64,000 nucleotides of DNA from Rhodococcus antarcticus (GTDB lineage: Bacteria > Actinomycetota > Actinomycetes > Mycobacteriales > Mycobacteriaceae): NCBI RefSeq assembly GCF_026153295.1, contig NZ_CP110615.1, forward strand, positions 124,001-188,000. Direction: 5' to 3'. Below the pieces are notes generated by a model. The model was not told the origin of the DNA. It did no database searches and was given only the letters and a program-made list of their open reading frames with translations. Below are positions 17,334 to 27,142 of the stretch, piece after piece. The position numbers were made by a program, and so were the translations under genes. Position 1 is the first letter of the stretch. Every line of letters starts with the position of its first letter.

Positions 17334-17573
17334 GTGCCCCGTGTTGTCGTCGACGTCATGCCGAAGGCCGAGATCCTCGACCCCCAGGGCCAGGCCATCG
17401 CGGGCGCGCTGCCGCGGCTGGGCTTCGCCGGGGTCGCCGACGTGCGCCAGGGCAAGCGGTTCGAGCTCGAGGTCGCCGACGACGTGGACGACGCCACGCT
17501 CGCCCGGATCGCGGAGACCCTGCTGTGCAACACCGTGATCGAGGAGTGGACCGTCACCCGGGTGACGGCGTGA
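17334..17573 (+). CDS. purS: Phosphoribosylformylglycinamidine synthase subunit PurS
   Basis: Predicted 79-aa small subunit that bridges PurQ and PurL in the FGAM synthase complex. [19 protein letters not shown] opens the typical PurS fold; the ending ACNT-like [10 protein letters not shown] is also typical. The GTG at 17334, after CCAGGAG, gives the usual 80-residue length; an upstream in-frame ATG at 17298 would add 12 unconserved residues. The stop overlaps the purQ start (GTGA). Confidence 0.93.
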   Translation: MPRVVVDVMPKAEILDPQGQAIAGALPRLGFAGVADVRQGKRFELEVADDVDDATLARIAETLLCNTVIEEWTVTRVTA

Positions 17574-18247
17574 GCACCCGCATCGGGGTCGTCACCTTCC
17601 CCGGCACGCTCGACGACGTCGACGCGGCCCGCGCGGTGCGGCTGGCCGGGGCCGAGCCCGTCGCGCTGTGGCACGGCGACGCGGACCTGCGCGGGGTCGA
17701 GGCCGTGGTGGTGCCCGGTGGCTTCTCCTACGGCGACTACCTGCGGGCCGGGGCCATCGCCCGCTTCGCCCCCGTGATGGGCGAGGTGGTCACCGCGGCC
17801 GCCGGGGGCATGCCCGTGCTGGGCATCTGCAACGGCTTCCAGGTGCTGTGCGAGGCCGGGCTGCTGCCCGGCGCGCTGACCCGCAACGCCGGGCTGCACT
17901 TCCTGTGCCGCGACCAGTGGCTCACGGTCGAGTCCACGGCCACGGCGTGGACCTCGCGGTTCGAGGTGGGCGCGGAGATCCTGGTACCGCTGAAGTCCGG
18001 CGAGGGCCGCTACGTGGCGTCGGAGCAGACCCTGGCCGAGCTCGAGGGCGAGGGCCGCGTGGTGTTCCGCTACACCGGCGGCAACCCCAACGGCTCGCTG
18101 CACGACATCGCGGGCATCGCCTCGGCCAACGGGCGCGTGGTGGGGCTCATGCCGCACCCCGAGCACGCCACCGAGGTGCTCACCGGCCCCACCGACGACG
18201 GGCTCGGGCTGTTCCTCTCGGTGCTGGACTCAGTGCTCGCCGCCTGA
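17570..18247 (+). CDS. purQ: Phosphoribosylformylglycinamidine synthase subunit PurQ (glutaminase)
   Basis: Predicted 225-aa class I glutamine amidotransferase that feeds ammonia to PurL. The nucleophile elbow [11 protein letters not shown] (Cys about 85) and the catalytic His/Glu in MPHPEHATE (about 195) are present, as are [15 protein letters not shown] (about 47). GTG start overlaps the purS stop. It is followed by a hairpin-rich repeat (18250-18333) rather than by purL, which lies 6.5 kb on. Confidence 0.95.
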   Translation: MSTRIGVVTFPGTLDDVDAARAVRLAGAEPVALWHGDADLRGVEAVVVPGGFSYGDYLRAGAIARFAPVMGEVVTAAAGGMPVLGICNGFQVLCEAGLLPGALTRNAGLHFLCRDQWLTVESTATAWTSRFEVGAEILVPLKSGEGRYVASEQTLAELEGEGRVVFRYTGGNPNGSLHDIAGIASANGRVVGLMPHPEHATEVLTGPTDDGLGLFLSVLDSVLAA

Positions 18248-18249
18248 GC

Positions 18250-18333
18250 GGCCACGTGTTCCCGCGGCCACGTGGAACCTTCTGGTCGCGGGAACACCGG
18301 CCAGCCCGACCACGTGGAACCTTTTGGTCGCGG
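18250..18333 (+). repeat. CCACGTGGAACC repeat family, locus A (two full units plus hairpin)
   Basis: Two units with the core CCACGTGGAACCTT(C/T)TGGTCGCGG start at 18266 and 18308 (42-bp period). Each can fold because the flanking CGRCCA pairs with TGGTCG. A further half-unit at 18250 (GGCCACGTGTTCCCGC) pairs with GCGGGAACACCGGCC at 18289-18303 to make a larger hairpin just after the purQ stop. The core recurs at 32666-32850 and, inverted, at 42833-42888. Confidence 0.85.
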
Positions 18334-18414
18334 GGCGCCCACCCTCGCCCCGTCCGACCCACCCTCGCCCCCTCTGGCCTCGGTCCGTCGGTCCGCCCGC
18401 CCTAGGGTCGGGGC

Positions 18415-19773
18415 ATGACCGCTGGCCTCTCCACGTCCGAGCTCGAGCTCCGCGACCGCCTGGTGCAGGTGATGCCGGGGGTGCGCAGCGACCTCGAGGA
18501 CCTCGTCCGCATCCCCTCGGTGTGGGCGCAGCACGAGCACCACGACGACGTGCACCGCAGCGCCGAGGCCGTGGCGCAGCTGCTGCGCGACGCCGGGTTC
18601 GCCGAGGTCGACGTGGTCAGCGAGGGTGGGGCGCCGGCCGTCATCGCCCACCACCCCGGCCCCGAGGGTGCGCCCACCGTCCTGCTCTACGCCCACCACG
18701 ACGTGCAGCCCACCGGGGACGTCGACGCGTGGTCGAGCGCCCCGTTCGAGCCCACCGAGCGGGGCGCGCGCCTCTACGGCCGGGGTGCGGCCGACGACAA
18801 GGCCGGCATCGCCGCGCACCTGGCCGCGTTCCGCGCGCACGGCGGGCAGCCCCCGGTCGGGGTCACGGTGTTCGTGGAGGGCGAGGAGGAGTCGGGCTCG
18901 CCGTCCCTGCTGCGCCTGCTGGAGGTCCACCACGACCGCCTCGCCGCCGACGCGATCGTCATCGCCGACTCCGCGAACTGGGACATCGGCGTGCCGGCGC
19001 TCACGGTCAGCCTGCGCGGGCTGGCCGACTGCGTCGTCGAGGTCCGCACCCTGGGCCACGCCATCCACTCCGGGCTGTGGGGCGGGGTCGCGCCCGACGC
19101 CCTGACCACGCTGTGCCGGCTGCTGGCCACGCTGCACCACCCCGACGGCTCGGTGGCCGTGGCCGGGCTCGTGCGGTCCGAGGCGGCCGATCTCGACTAC
19201 CCCGAGGACCGGGTGCGCGCGGAGTCCTCGATGCTGGACGGCGTGCAGCAGCTGGGCACGGGCTCGGTGGTCTCCCGGCTCTGGAACGCCCCGGCGATCG
19301 CGGTCATCGGGCTCGACGCGCCTGCCGTGGCCAACGCCTCGAACACGCTGGTGCCGGTCGCCCGGGCGAAGGTCAGCCTGCGGGTCCCGCCGGGCACCGA
19401 CGCGAACGACGCCCTGCAGGCGTTGACGCAGCACCTGGAGTCCCACGTCCCCTGGGGTGCACAGCTCACCATCACCGAGGGCGAGACGGGCCAGCCCTGC
19501 GCCATCGACGCCACCGGCCCGGCCTACGACGCCGCGCGGTCGGCCTTCCGCGACGCCTGGGACGGCACCGAGCCCGTCGACATGGGCATGGGCGGGTCCA
19601 TCCCGTTCATCGCCGAGTTCGTCAAGGCCTTCCCGGACGCATCGGTGCTGGTCACCGGGGTGGAGGACCCGGACACCCGGGCGCACGGCATCGACGAGGG
19701 CCTGCACCTGGCCGAGTTCGAGCGCGTCTGCCTGGCCGAGACCCTGCTGCTGTCCCGGCTCGCCCAGCGTTGA
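18415..19773 (+). CDS. M20-family metallopeptidase (dipeptidase-like)
   Basis: Predicted 452-aa di-zinc peptidase. Metal-ligand motifs visible are LLYAHHDVQP (about 88), GRGAADDKAG (about 122-131) and EGEEESGSPS (about 154-163), with AHGIDEGLHLAEF near the C-terminus. The lid/dimerisation domain lies in between. Homologues cleave dipeptides or related N-acyl amino acids in the cytoplasm. ATG start. It stands alone between the purQ repeat and a decayed SDR gene. Confidence 0.9.
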   Translation: MTAGLSTSELELRDRLVQVMPGVRSDLEDLVRIPSVWAQHEHHDDVHRSAEAVAQLLRDAGFAEVDVVSEGGAPAVIAHHPGPEGAPTVLLYAHHDVQPTGDVDAWSSAPFEPTERGARLYGRGAADDKAGIAAHLAAFRAHGGQPPVGVTVFVEGEEESGSPSLLRLLEVHHDRLAADAIVIADSANWDIGVPALTVSLRGLADCVVEVRTLGHAIHSGLWGGVAPDALTTLCRLLATLHHPDGSVAVAGLVRSEAADLDYPEDRVRAESSMLDGVQQLGTGSVVSRLWNAPAIAVIGLDAPAVANASNTLVPVARAKVSLRVPPGTDANDALQALTQHLESHVPWGAQLTITEGETGQPCAIDATGPAYDAARSAFRDAWDGTEPVDMGMGGSIPFIAEFVKAFPDASVLVTGVEDPDTRAHGIDEGLHLAEFERVCLAETLLLSRLAQR

Positions 19774-19824
19774 CCTCCGCGGCGAACCGCGTCGCACAAC
19801 GTCGATCTGGGGCCGCGCCGCCGC

Positions 19825-20262
19825 TCACCCCCGGCGGAAGCCCCCTCGGAGTGCAGCACCTGCCCGACGACCCACCGTCCCTCGTCGCTGACCAGCCACG
19901 ACACCAGGCGGGCCGTGTCCTCGGGCTGACCCCGGCGCCCGGCGGGGAACTGCGCGGCCACGTGGGCGTGCGCCGTCGCGACCATCGTGCTGGGCGGCCA
20001 GGGCCTGGACCAGCAGGATCGCCGAGCGCGTGTTCACGGCCCAGTGTCCGTCCAGCACCTCCGCGGTGACGCCGGCGAGCGCACCGTCCGGGGCGGTGCG
20101 CGGCCACGAGGTCGTCGGAGCCCCAGGGCTGCTCTGCGTCGTGCGCGGTGTGGTGGTGCACCACCACGCGGAGCCCGTCGGCCAGCAGCCGTTGCGCGAT
20201 CGCGATCGCGATCGCGAACCCGATCCCCGCACCCCGGTCACCAGCGCGGTCCGTACCCCCGC
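19825..20262 (-). pseudogene. Decayed short-chain dehydrogenase/reductase (SDR) gene
   Basis: Fragments in all three minus-strand frames align in order with one SDR protein: RTALVTGVRG (Rossmann glycine motif) and GIGFAIAIAIAQRLLADGLR near 20260-20160, WAVNTRSAILLVQALAAQ near 20040-19990, and FPAGRRGQPEDTARLVSWL then DEGRWVVGQVLHSEGGF near 19950-19825, ending in TGA. At least three frameshifts and an apparent loss of the active-site YxxxK region break it. A GATCGC hexamer repeated four times at about 20195-20218 expands the first helix, consistent with slippage. No intact copy is visible. Confidence 0.75.
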
Positions 20263-20433
20263 GCGGTAGCCGCGACGCGCTGCACGCCGAATCATCCGGA
20301 GCCGACGGGTGACAGGGCCGCAGCACCGCGCACGCGAGCCTCGTGTTCGGGAGGGCTGGGCTCCGAACGTCAGCCGTGAACGATTCCTCGTGCCCTGGGT
20401 CCAGAAATCACGCACGGGGGCAGAATGCCCCCG

Positions 20434-21474
20434 ATGGACCTCCCGGTGCGCCCACCGATCAAGCCCATGCTGGCCAAGGCCGTCGACGCGGTGCCGGACC
20501 AGCCCGCCGGTGTGCCGGCGTGGAGCTACGAGCCCAAGTGGGACGGCTTCCGCTGCCTCGTCTTCCGCGACGGCGACGAGGTGGTGCTCGGGTCGCGCAG
20601 CACCAAGGAGCTCACCCGGTACTTCCCCGAGCTCGTCGAGGCCGTGCAGGCGGAGCTGCCGCCGCGCTGCGTGCTGGACGGCGAGGTCGTCGTCCCCCGG
20701 GTCGTGGACGGGCGCACCCGGCTGAACTGGGACTCCCTCAGCCAGCGCATCCACCCCGCCGACAGCCGCGTGCAGCTGCTCAGCCGCGAGACCCCGGCCC
20801 AGCTCGTGCTGTTCGACGCCCTCGCCGTCGGCGATGTCGACCTCACGGGAGAGCCGTTCTCCCGCCGGCGCTCCGAGCTGTTGTCCGCGGTGGGCGACGG
20901 TCCGTCCATCCACGCCACCGCGGCCACGCAGGACGCGGCCACGGCCACCCGCTGGTTCGAGGAGTTCGAGGGTGCGGGGCTGGACGGCGTCGTCGCCAAG
21001 CGGCTGTCCGGTGCCTACCTGCCGGACAAGCGAGACATGCTCAAGGTCAAGCACCACCGCTCCGCCGACGCCGTGGTGCTCGGCTACCGGCCGCACCGCT
21101 CCAAGCCCGGCATCGGCTCGATGCTGCTGGGGCTCTACCGCGACGGCGAGCTGCACATGATCGGTGGCGCCTCGGCGTTCACCGACGCGCTCCGGGTGGC
21201 GTACCTGGCGGAGCTCGAACCGCTGCGGGTCGGCACGGAGAAGCTGCACGGCGAGCCCAACCGGTGGAACGCCCGCGAGGACAACGGCTGGGTGCCGCTG
21301 CGCCCGGAGCGGGTCGTGGAGATCGCCTACGACCAGATGGAGGGTGACCGGCTGCGGCACGTCGCGCGCTTCGTCCGCTGGCGCCCGGACCGCGAGCCCG
21401 AGAGCTGCACGTACGACCAGCTCGACGTGCCCGTCCGGTACTCCTTCGACGCCGTGCTCGCCGGGGGCGCGTGA
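20434..21474 (+). CDS. ligC: ATP-dependent DNA ligase, LigC-like
   Basis: Predicted 346-aa ligase that seals nicks with ATP. The adenylation motif EPKWDGFRC carries the nucleophilic Lys (about K35). Further nucleotidyl-transferase motifs are DGEVVVPR, LFDALAV, DGVVAKRL and MLKVKHHR, followed by an OB-fold C-terminal domain. Length matches stand-alone LigC rather than multidomain LigD. An alternative ATG lies at 20425. It overlaps by one base the primase-polymerase gene, the usual LigC-PolDom pair of mycobacteria (Rv3731-Rv3730c). Ku is not in the window. Role in end-joining or repair is by family. Confidence 0.9.
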   Translation: MDLPVRPPIKPMLAKAVDAVPDQPAGVPAWSYEPKWDGFRCLVFRDGDEVVLGSRSTKELTRYFPELVEAVQAELPPRCVLDGEVVVPRVVDGRTRLNWDSLSQRIHPADSRVQLLSRETPAQLVLFDALAVGDVDLTGEPFSRRRSELLSAVGDGPSIHATAATQDAATATRWFEEFEGAGLDGVVAKRLSGAYLPDKRDMLKVKHHRSADAVVLGYRPHRSKPGIGSMLLGLYRDGELHMIGGASAFTDALRVAYLAELEPLRVGTEKLHGEPNRWNAREDNGWVPLRPERVVEIAYDQMEGDRLRHVARFVRWRPDREPESCTYDQLDVPVRYSFDAVLAGGA

Positions 21475-22547
21475 TGGCGAAGGACGAGCACGGCGCGGCG
21501 GAGACGTTCGAGGTCGGCGGGGTCGAGGTGCGGCTGAGCTCGCCCGACAAGATCGTGTTCCCGGAGCTGGGGGCCGCCGGCGGCACCAAGCGGCACGTAT
21601 TCGACCACTACCGAGCCGTCGCTGAGGACGGTGCGATCCTCACCGCGCTGCGCGACCGGCCGACCTACCTGCAGCGCTTCCCCGACGGGATCACCGGCGA
21701 GGAGGTCTACCAGAAGCGGGTGCCCGCCAAGCACCCCGAGCACCTGCGGACCGTGCGGGTCACCTTCCCCTCCGGGCGCTCGGCGGACGCGCTGTGCCCG
21801 CAGCAGGCCGCCGACGTCCTGTGGGCCGCGCAGATGGGCACCGTCACCTTCCACCCCTGGCACGCCCGCGCCCAGGACGTCGACCACCCCGACGAGCTGC
21901 GCATCGATCTCGACCCCCAGCCGGGCACAGCGTTCGACGAGGCCCGCGACATCGCGCTGCAGGTGGTGCGCCCGCTGCTCGACGAGCTGGGGCTGGTGGG
22001 CTTCCCCAAGACCTCCGGTGGACGCGGGGTGCACGTCTACGTGCGGATCGAGCCCCGCTGGACGTTCACCGAGGTGCGCCGGGCCGCCATCGCCTTCGCC
22101 CGCGAGGTGGAGCGCGGGGCCGCCGGCCGGGTGACCACGGCGTGGTGGAAGGAGCAGCGTGGTGAGCAGATCTTCGTGGACTACAACCAGAACGCCCGCG
22201 ACCGCACCATCGCGAGCGCGTACTCCGTGCGCAAGACCCCGCGGGCCACGGTGAGCACGCCGGTGACCTGGGACGAGCTGGTCGACGTGAACCCCGACGA
22301 CTGCACCATCGCGACGGTGGCCGGCCTGCTCGCCGAGCGCGGCGACCCGATGGCCGGCATCGACGCCCGCGCGTTCACCCTGGACTCGCTGCTGGACCTG
22401 GCCGAGCGCGACGAGGGCGGCGGGCTGGGCGACCTGCCGTACCCGCCGAACTACCCGAAGATGCCGGGCGAGCCCAAGCGGGTGCAGCCGAGCCGAGACA
22501 CCGACCGCCCTGATACCGACGGCGAGAGGGCTCCCGCCGACGGCTGA
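21474..22547 (+). CDS. LigD-type primase-polymerase (PolDom/AEP) protein
   Basis: Predicted 357-aa archaeo-eukaryotic primase-like polymerase of the stand-alone LigD polymerase type. Catalytic features visible are DELRIDLDP (two Asp, about 140-150), KTSGGRGVHVYV (about 180-190) and a third acidic site in EQIFVDYNQNARDRT. It inserts ribo- or deoxynucleotides at DNA ends during end joining (family knowledge). The ATG start shares its A with the TGA of the ligase gene (TGATG), so expression is coupled. The C-terminal 40 residues are charged and low-complexity. Confidence 0.88.
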   Translation: MAKDEHGAAETFEVGGVEVRLSSPDKIVFPELGAAGGTKRHVFDHYRAVAEDGAILTALRDRPTYLQRFPDGITGEEVYQKRVPAKHPEHLRTVRVTFPSGRSADALCPQQAADVLWAAQMGTVTFHPWHARAQDVDHPDELRIDLDPQPGTAFDEARDIALQVVRPLLDELGLVGFPKTSGGRGVHVYVRIEPRWTFTEVRRAAIAFAREVERGAAGRVTTAWWKEQRGEQIFVDYNQNARDRTIASAYSVRKTPRATVSTPVTWDELVDVNPDDCTIATVAGLLAERGDPMAGIDARAFTLDSLLDLAERDEGGGLGDLPYPPNYPKMPGEPKRVQPSRDTDRPDTDGERAPADG

Positions 22548-22582
22548 CGGCCCGCGGTCGTTCCCGCCGTGCGCTCCGGAGC

Positions 22583-22614
22583 GTCCGGGGGAGGTCACGG
22601 CACCTCCCCCGGAC
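22583..22614. terminator. Bidirectional hairpin terminator
   Basis: A perfect 13-bp stem (GTCCGGGGGAGGT pairing with its complement) around the 6-nt loop CACGGC, placed between the converging primase-polymerase and GDSL esterase genes. There is no T tract, as is usual in very GC-rich actinobacteria. Confidence 0.8.
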
Positions 22615-22622
22615 GGACCCCG

Positions 22623-23870
22623 TCAGCGGCGTCGGCGTCCCGGACCGGCCACCATGACCGCGCCGGCGGTGAGGAACGCTCCGGCCACCGCGAGCAGCGG
22701 ACCGATCGGGGCGGGACCGGTGTTGGCGAGCACCCGGGAGGCCTGCGGGCGCACGGGGGTGGTGACGGCGACGACGGCCGTCGTTGTCGTTGTCGTCGGA
22801 GCAGCGGTCGTGACGGGAGCGGCCGTGGTGGTCGGCGGTGCGGTTGTGGTGGTCGGCGCTGCGGGGGCGAGCAGGGCCTCGACGACGGGGGAGAGCGCGT
22901 TGGCCATGGCCTGGGTGCCGGCCAGCGACGGGTGCAGCACGTTGGTGCCGCCCCCTCCGGGAATCACCGGCTCGACCCAGCGGGTGGCCTCCGGCGAGCA
23001 GGCGGAGTGCGCGAGCGAGGTGGGGTAGACGTCGGCGTACGAGGCCCCGCGCTCGGTGGCCTGCTGCCCGATCGCGGTGTTCAGCTGCTGCTGGAGCACC
23101 TGCAGGTACGGGATGTCGATGTCGGTGAACGGCAGCGCCGTGACCAGCGGCACCGGGAGGCCCGGGACCGGCACGGGGGTCGGCAGCGCGTTGGCCGTGA
23201 AGCAGCCCCCCTCCGGGGTGTTCGCTGCGTCCGGGGCGATCGCCGGGTAGCCGATGACGACGACCTTCGCGTTCGGCGCCGCCGCCTGCACCGCGGCGAT
23301 GGCGGCCCGCACCTTCGCCGTGACCTCCGGGATGCGGGCGTACGGGTCGTCGGCCTTGCCGGCGTTGGCGAAGTAGTCCTTGCACGAGAGGGATGGGGTC
23401 TTCGTGGCCGCCGTCGCCAAGGTCGGGCCGTTCTTGGTGAGCGCGATGCAGGCCTGCGCGATGGCACTGAAGCCGAGGTCGTTGCCTCCGATGGTGATCG
23501 ACACCAGGTCTGGCTGGATCGTCTTGAACACGTCGAGCTGGGCCGGTGGGTCCGGCATTGGGGTCACGGCCTGCGGGGCGGAGAAGTCGCCGGTGACCGC
23601 GCCGCTGCACGTGACGTCGGTCAGCGCGAGGCCCAGCGAGGTGGCGAGGCGGTGGGGGTAGTCCAGGGTCGTCTGCTCGCACCCCGCCACGGGCTGCCCG
23701 GTCAGGGTGGCCGGCAGCGGGAGCCCGAAGCCCGCCGCGTAGGAGTCACCCAGGGCGACGTAGGTCGGCGGGGTGGCGGCGGTGGCGGCCGAGGCGGCAG
23801 GTGCGAGCAGCACCCCCGTCGCTCCGAGGGCGGAGACGAGCAGGGCAGGGACTGCGCGGCGCAGCAGCAC
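22623..23870 (-). CDS. Secreted SGNH/GDSL esterase with LANTG cell-wall sorting tail
   Basis: Predicted 415-aa lipase/esterase. A Sec signal peptide (about 1-28, ending ASA) is followed by the SGNH fold: YVALGDSYAAG (catalytic Ser), CSGAVTGD, TIGGNDLGF and LHPSLAGTQAMA with the catalytic His. Residues 325-375 are a Thr/Ala/Pro-rich stalk. LANTG at 381-385, a hydrophobic segment and a C-terminal GRRRR form a sortase signal of the LAxTG type used by class E sortases in high-GC Gram-positives. It should be covalently wall-anchored. No sortase gene is in the window. Substrate unknown. Confidence 0.88.
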   Translation of the reverse strand: MLLRRAVPALLVSALGATGVLLAPAASAATAATPPTYVALGDSYAAGFGLPLPATLTGQPVAGCEQTTLDYPHRLATSLGLALTDVTCSGAVTGDFSAPQAVTPMPDPPAQLDVFKTIQPDLVSITIGGNDLGFSAIAQACIALTKNGPTLATAATKTPSLSCKDYFANAGKADDPYARIPEVTAKVRAAIAAVQAAAPNAKVVVIGYPAIAPDAANTPEGGCFTANALPTPVPVPGLPVPLVTALPFTDIDIPYLQVLQQQLNTAIGQQATERGASYADVYPTSLAHSACSPEATRWVEPVIPGGGGTNVLHPSLAGTQAMANALSPVVEALLAPAAPTTTTAPPTTTAAPVTTAAPTTTTTTAVVAVTTPVRPQASRVLANTGPAPIGPLLAVAGAFLTAGAVMVAGPGRRRR

Positions 23871-24099
23871 GGGCTCTCCAGTGAGCGTCGGTGACGCCGG
23901 TCACGCGACCGGCCGTGGGGACCGTAGCCCGTTCGGACCCAACCGGCGCACAGTGCTCGAGTCGTCGCCGTAGTCGTCGTCGTCGTCGCCCCGCCGTCGT
24001 TCAGGAGTCGTGCGCCACGTGCGGAACCAGTCGGTCCGAGGTGGTGGCTCGACCCGGACCAGGCTCGCCACCGTGCCCCCGCCCGGGCCGGAGCCACGG

Positions 24100-24690
24100 T
24101 CAGGCGCCCGGGTCGCGGCCCACCAGGCCGAGCAGCCGGTCCTGCAGCGGGGCGTCCGCGGGCACCGGGACCGGCGGCGGGAACACCCCGTAGCCGCGCC
24201 ACTGCTCGGCGCGCGGGCCGAGGCCTTCCCACATCCCCTCCACCAGCGCCGGCGGCAGGGTGTCGTCCTGGCCGGTGGCCCGGGCGAGGTCCCGCGCGCG
24301 GATGCCGCGGAAGAAGATCACCTGCCACAGGTACTCGCGCACCGGGAAGTCCCCGAAGCTGCAGTGCGCCACCCCGTCGAGGTCCGCCCCGGCGACCGCG
24401 GCCTCGGCCCGCTCGCCGATGGACGCGAAGGCCGCCGCCGGGTCCTCGGTGCCCAGCAGGTCCCCGTCGAAGGCGGTGGCCCCCACCTCGTCCATGGTCC
24501 GCCCGGCCACCATGTCCGGCACCCACGCGTCGTCGTGGGCGTGGGTGGCCACGACCTGCGCCAGGGTGAACGGCACGTCCCGGCCGGTCACCTCCGGGGG
24601 CAGCACCTGCTCCCACTGCTCCGGCCGCGCCCGGCCCACCACGCCCACCAGCGTCCGGTTGGCCAGCACGAACAGCTCCCGCTCGTCCAT
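24100..24690 (-). CDS. DinB-like / TIGR03086-type metal-binding protein
   Basis: Predicted 196-aa helical protein of the DinB/mycothiol-dependent maleylpyruvate isomerase N-terminal fold. A four-helix pattern is visible with [14 protein letters not shown] (about 55-68) where the metal-binding His would lie, and [20 protein letters not shown] in place of the helix with the second His, which is not clearly conserved. The ATG at 24690 follows GGAGCAGGAG. Such proteins are thought to act with mycothiol or bacillithiol, which would fit a mycothiol producer (mshD at 46280). Function is uncertain. Confidence 0.65.
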   Translation of the reverse strand: MDERELFVLANRTLVGVVGRARPEQWEQVLPPEVTGRDVPFTLAQVVATHAHDDAWVPDMVAGRTMDEVGATAFDGDLLGTEDPAAAFASIGERAEAAVAGADLDGVAHCSFGDFPVREYLWQVIFFRGIRARDLARATGQDDTLPPALVEGMWEGLGPRAEQWRGYGVFPPPVPVPADAPLQDRLLGLVGRDPGA

Positions 24691-24782
24691 CTCCTGCTCC
24701 CCTCGTCCCCCTCGGGCCACCACCGTGGCACGAGGGCCCGACAGGTTCGAGGCCGTCAGGGCCGCCGATAGGCTGTGCACCC

Positions 24783-27089
24783 GTGACCCCTGCCGTCCCG
24801 TTGGACTCCGCCCTCCCCGTGGACACCACCGCCGTCGCCGCCGCCAGCCCGGACACCGAGCAGCCCTGGGCCGCGCTCGGGCTCAAGGCCGACGAGTACG
24901 CGCGCATCCGCGAGATCCTCGGCCGCCGCCCCACCGACGCCGAGCTCGCCATGTACTCGGTGATGTGGAGCGAGCACTGCTCCTACAAGTCCTCCAAGGT
25001 GCACCTGGCCTACTTCGGGGAGACCACCACCGAGGCCATGCGCTCCACGATGCTGGCGGGCATCGGCGAGAACGCGGGCGTGGTCGACGCCGGCGACGGC
25101 TGGGCGGTCACCTTCAAGGTGGAGAGCCACAACCACCCGTCCTACGTGGAGCCCTACCAGGGGGCGGCCACCGGGGTCGGCGGCATCGTCCGCGACATCA
25201 TGGCCATGGGCGCGCGCCCGATCGCCGTGATGGACCAGCTGCGCTTCGGCCCGGCCGACGCCCCGGACACCCGCCGCGTGCTCAGCGGCATCGTCGCGGG
25301 GGTGGGCGGCTACGGGAACAGCCTGGGCCTGCCCAACGTGGGCGGCGAGCTCGTCTTCGACCCCTCCTACGCCGGCAACCCGCTGCTCAACGCGCTGTGC
25401 GCCGGGGTCATGCGCACCGAGGACCTGCACCTGGCCTTCGCCTCGGGCGTCGGCAACCGCATCATCCTGTTCGGAGCCCGCACGGGTCTGGACGGCATCG
25501 GCGGGGTCAGCGTGCTGGCGAGCGCCACCTTCGCCGACTCCGACACCGACAGCGGCCGCCGCAAGCTGCCCGCGGTGCAGGTGGGCGACCCGTTCACCGA
25601 GAAGGTGCTCATCGAGTGCTGCCTCGAGCTGTACGCCGCGCACGTCGTCGTCGGCATCCAGGACCTGGGTGGGGCCGGCCTGAGCTGTGCCACCTCCGAG
25701 CTGGCCTCGGCCGGGGACGGCGGCATGCGCATCGAGCTGGACAAGGTGCCGCTGCGCGCCGCCGGCATGACGCCGGCCGAGGTCCTCTCCAGCGAGTCCC
25801 AGGAGCGGATGTGTGCCGTGGTCGCGCCCGCCGACGTGGACGCCTTCATGGCCATCTGCGCGAAGTGGGACGTGCTGGCCACCGACATCGGTGCGGTCAC
25901 CGACGGGGAGAACCTGCAGATCACCTGGCACGGGCAGACCGTGGTGGACGTGCCGCCGCGCACCGTGGCCCACGAGGGTCCCGTCTACCACCGGCCCGTC
26001 CAGCGCCCCGACACCCAGGACGCGCTGGTCGCCGACACCTCGGCCCGCCTGGCCCGGCCCACCACCGGCGACGAGCTGCGCGCCACGCTGCTGCAGATGG
26101 TCGGCTCGCCCCAGCTGTGCAGCCGCCGCTTCGTCGTCCAGCAGTACGACCGCTACGTCCGCGGTGGCACCGTGCTCGCCGAGCACGCGGACGCCGGGAT
26201 GGTCCGCATCGACGAGAGCACCGGTCGCGGAATCGCCCTGGCCACGGACGCCTCGGGTCGCTACACCGTGCTCGACCCCTACGTCGGTGCGCAGCTGGCC
26301 CTGGCCGAGGCCTACCGCAACGTCGCCACCACCGGCGCGACGCCCGTGGCCGTCACCGACTGCCTGAACTTCGGCTCGCCGGAGGACCCGGGCGTCATGT
26401 GGCAGTTCCGCGAGGCCGTGCACGGCATCGCTGACGGCTGCGTGGCCCTGGGCATCCCCGTCACCGGCGGCAACGTCAGCTTCTACAACCAGACCGGGAC
26501 GACGGCGATCCTGCCCACCCCGGTCGTGGGCGTGCTGGGCCTCATCGACGACGTGGCGCGGCGCATCCCTACCGGCATCGGTCACACCGCGGGGGAGACC
26601 CTGATCCTGCTCGGCGACACCCACGACGAGCTCGACGGCTCGATCTGGGCCCAGGTGGTGCACGACCACCTCGGGGGGGTCCCGCCCCGGGTGGACCTCG
26701 TCCGCGAGCAGGAGCTCGCGGCGGTCCTGCTGGCCGGCTCGCGCGACGGGATGATCTCGGCCGCGCACGACCTCTCCGAGGGCGGGCTCGCCCAGGCCGT
26801 GGTCGAGATGGCGCTGGCCGGTGAGACGGCGTGCCGGGTGCTGCTGCCCGAGGGCACGGACCCGTTCGTCGCCCTGTTCAGCGAGTCAAGCGGCCGCATC
26901 CTGGTCGCCGTGCCCCGCAGCGAGGAGCCGCGCTTCACCAGCATGTGCACCATGCGGGGGATGCCCTGGACCCGGATCGGCGTGGTCGACGACGGATCCG
27001 ACGTCCTGGACGTGCAGGGCCACTTCACGGTGCCGCTGGCCGAGCTGCGCGACACCTTCGAGGCCACCCTGCCCGCCCTGTTCGGCTAG
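24783..27089 (+). CDS. purL: Phosphoribosylformylglycinamidine synthase subunit PurL
   Basis: Predicted 768-aa synthetase subunit that converts FGAR plus ATP and ammonia to FGAM with PurQ and PurS. This is the small-type Pur[20 protein letters not shown] (catalytic His, about 58-76), [20 protein letters not shown] (about 115) and GDGGMR- and [10 protein letters not shown]-type loops typical of the AIRS fold are present. GTG start. An FKBP lipoprotein gene follows after a short run of decamer repeats. Confidence 0.95.
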   Translation: MTPAVPLDSALPVDTTAVAAASPDTEQPWAALGLKADEYARIREILGRRPTDAELAMYSVMWSEHCSYKSSKVHLAYFGETTTEAMRSTMLAGIGENAGVVDAGDGWAVTFKVESHNHPSYVEPYQGAATGVGGIVRDIMAMGARPIAVMDQLRFGPADAPDTRRVLSGIVAGVGGYGNSLGLPNVGGELVFDPSYAGNPLLNALCAGVMRTEDLHLAFASGVGNRIILFGARTGLDGIGGVSVLASATFADSDTDSGRRKLPAVQVGDPFTEKVLIECCLELYAAHVVVGIQDLGGAGLSCATSELASAGDGGMRIELDKVPLRAAGMTPAEVLSSESQERMCAVVAPADVDAFMAICAKWDVLATDIGAVTDGENLQITWHGQTVVDVPPRTVAHEGPVYHRPVQRPDTQDALVADTSARLARPTTGDELRATLLQMVGSPQLCSRRFVVQQYDRYVRGGTVLAEHADAGMVRIDESTGRGIALATDASGRYTVLDPYVGAQLALAEAYRNVATTGATPVAVTDCLNFGSPEDPGVMWQFREAVHGIADGCVALGIPVTGGNVSFYNQTGTTAILPTPVVGVLGLIDDVARRIPTGIGHTAGETLILLGDTHDELDGSIWAQVVHDHLGGVPPRVDLVREQELAAVLLAGSRDGMISAAHDLSEGGLAQAVVEMALAGETACRVLLPEGTDPFVALFSESSGRILVAVPRSEEPRFTSMCTMRGMPWTRIGVVDDGSDVLDVQGHFTVPLAELRDTFEATLPALFG

Positions 27090-27128
27090 GTCCCGCTCGA
27101 CCCCGCTCGACCCCGCTCGATCCCGCCA
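27090..27128 (+). repeat. Decamer tandem repeat after purL
   Basis: CCCGCTCGAC repeats three times with a variant fourth unit (TCCCGCTCGACCCCGCTCGA and onward) immediately after the purL stop. Short, non-coding and of unknown role; it fills most of the gap to the FKBP gene. Confidence 0.7.
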
Positions 27129-27142
27129 ACCCCTGGAGCACC

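Noticed and set aside
24015-24037. Fourth locus of the CCACGTGGAACC repeat family
   Set aside because: GCCACGTGCGGAACC carries a two-base insertion and is single; similarity may be chance, so it is only mentioned as a possibility.
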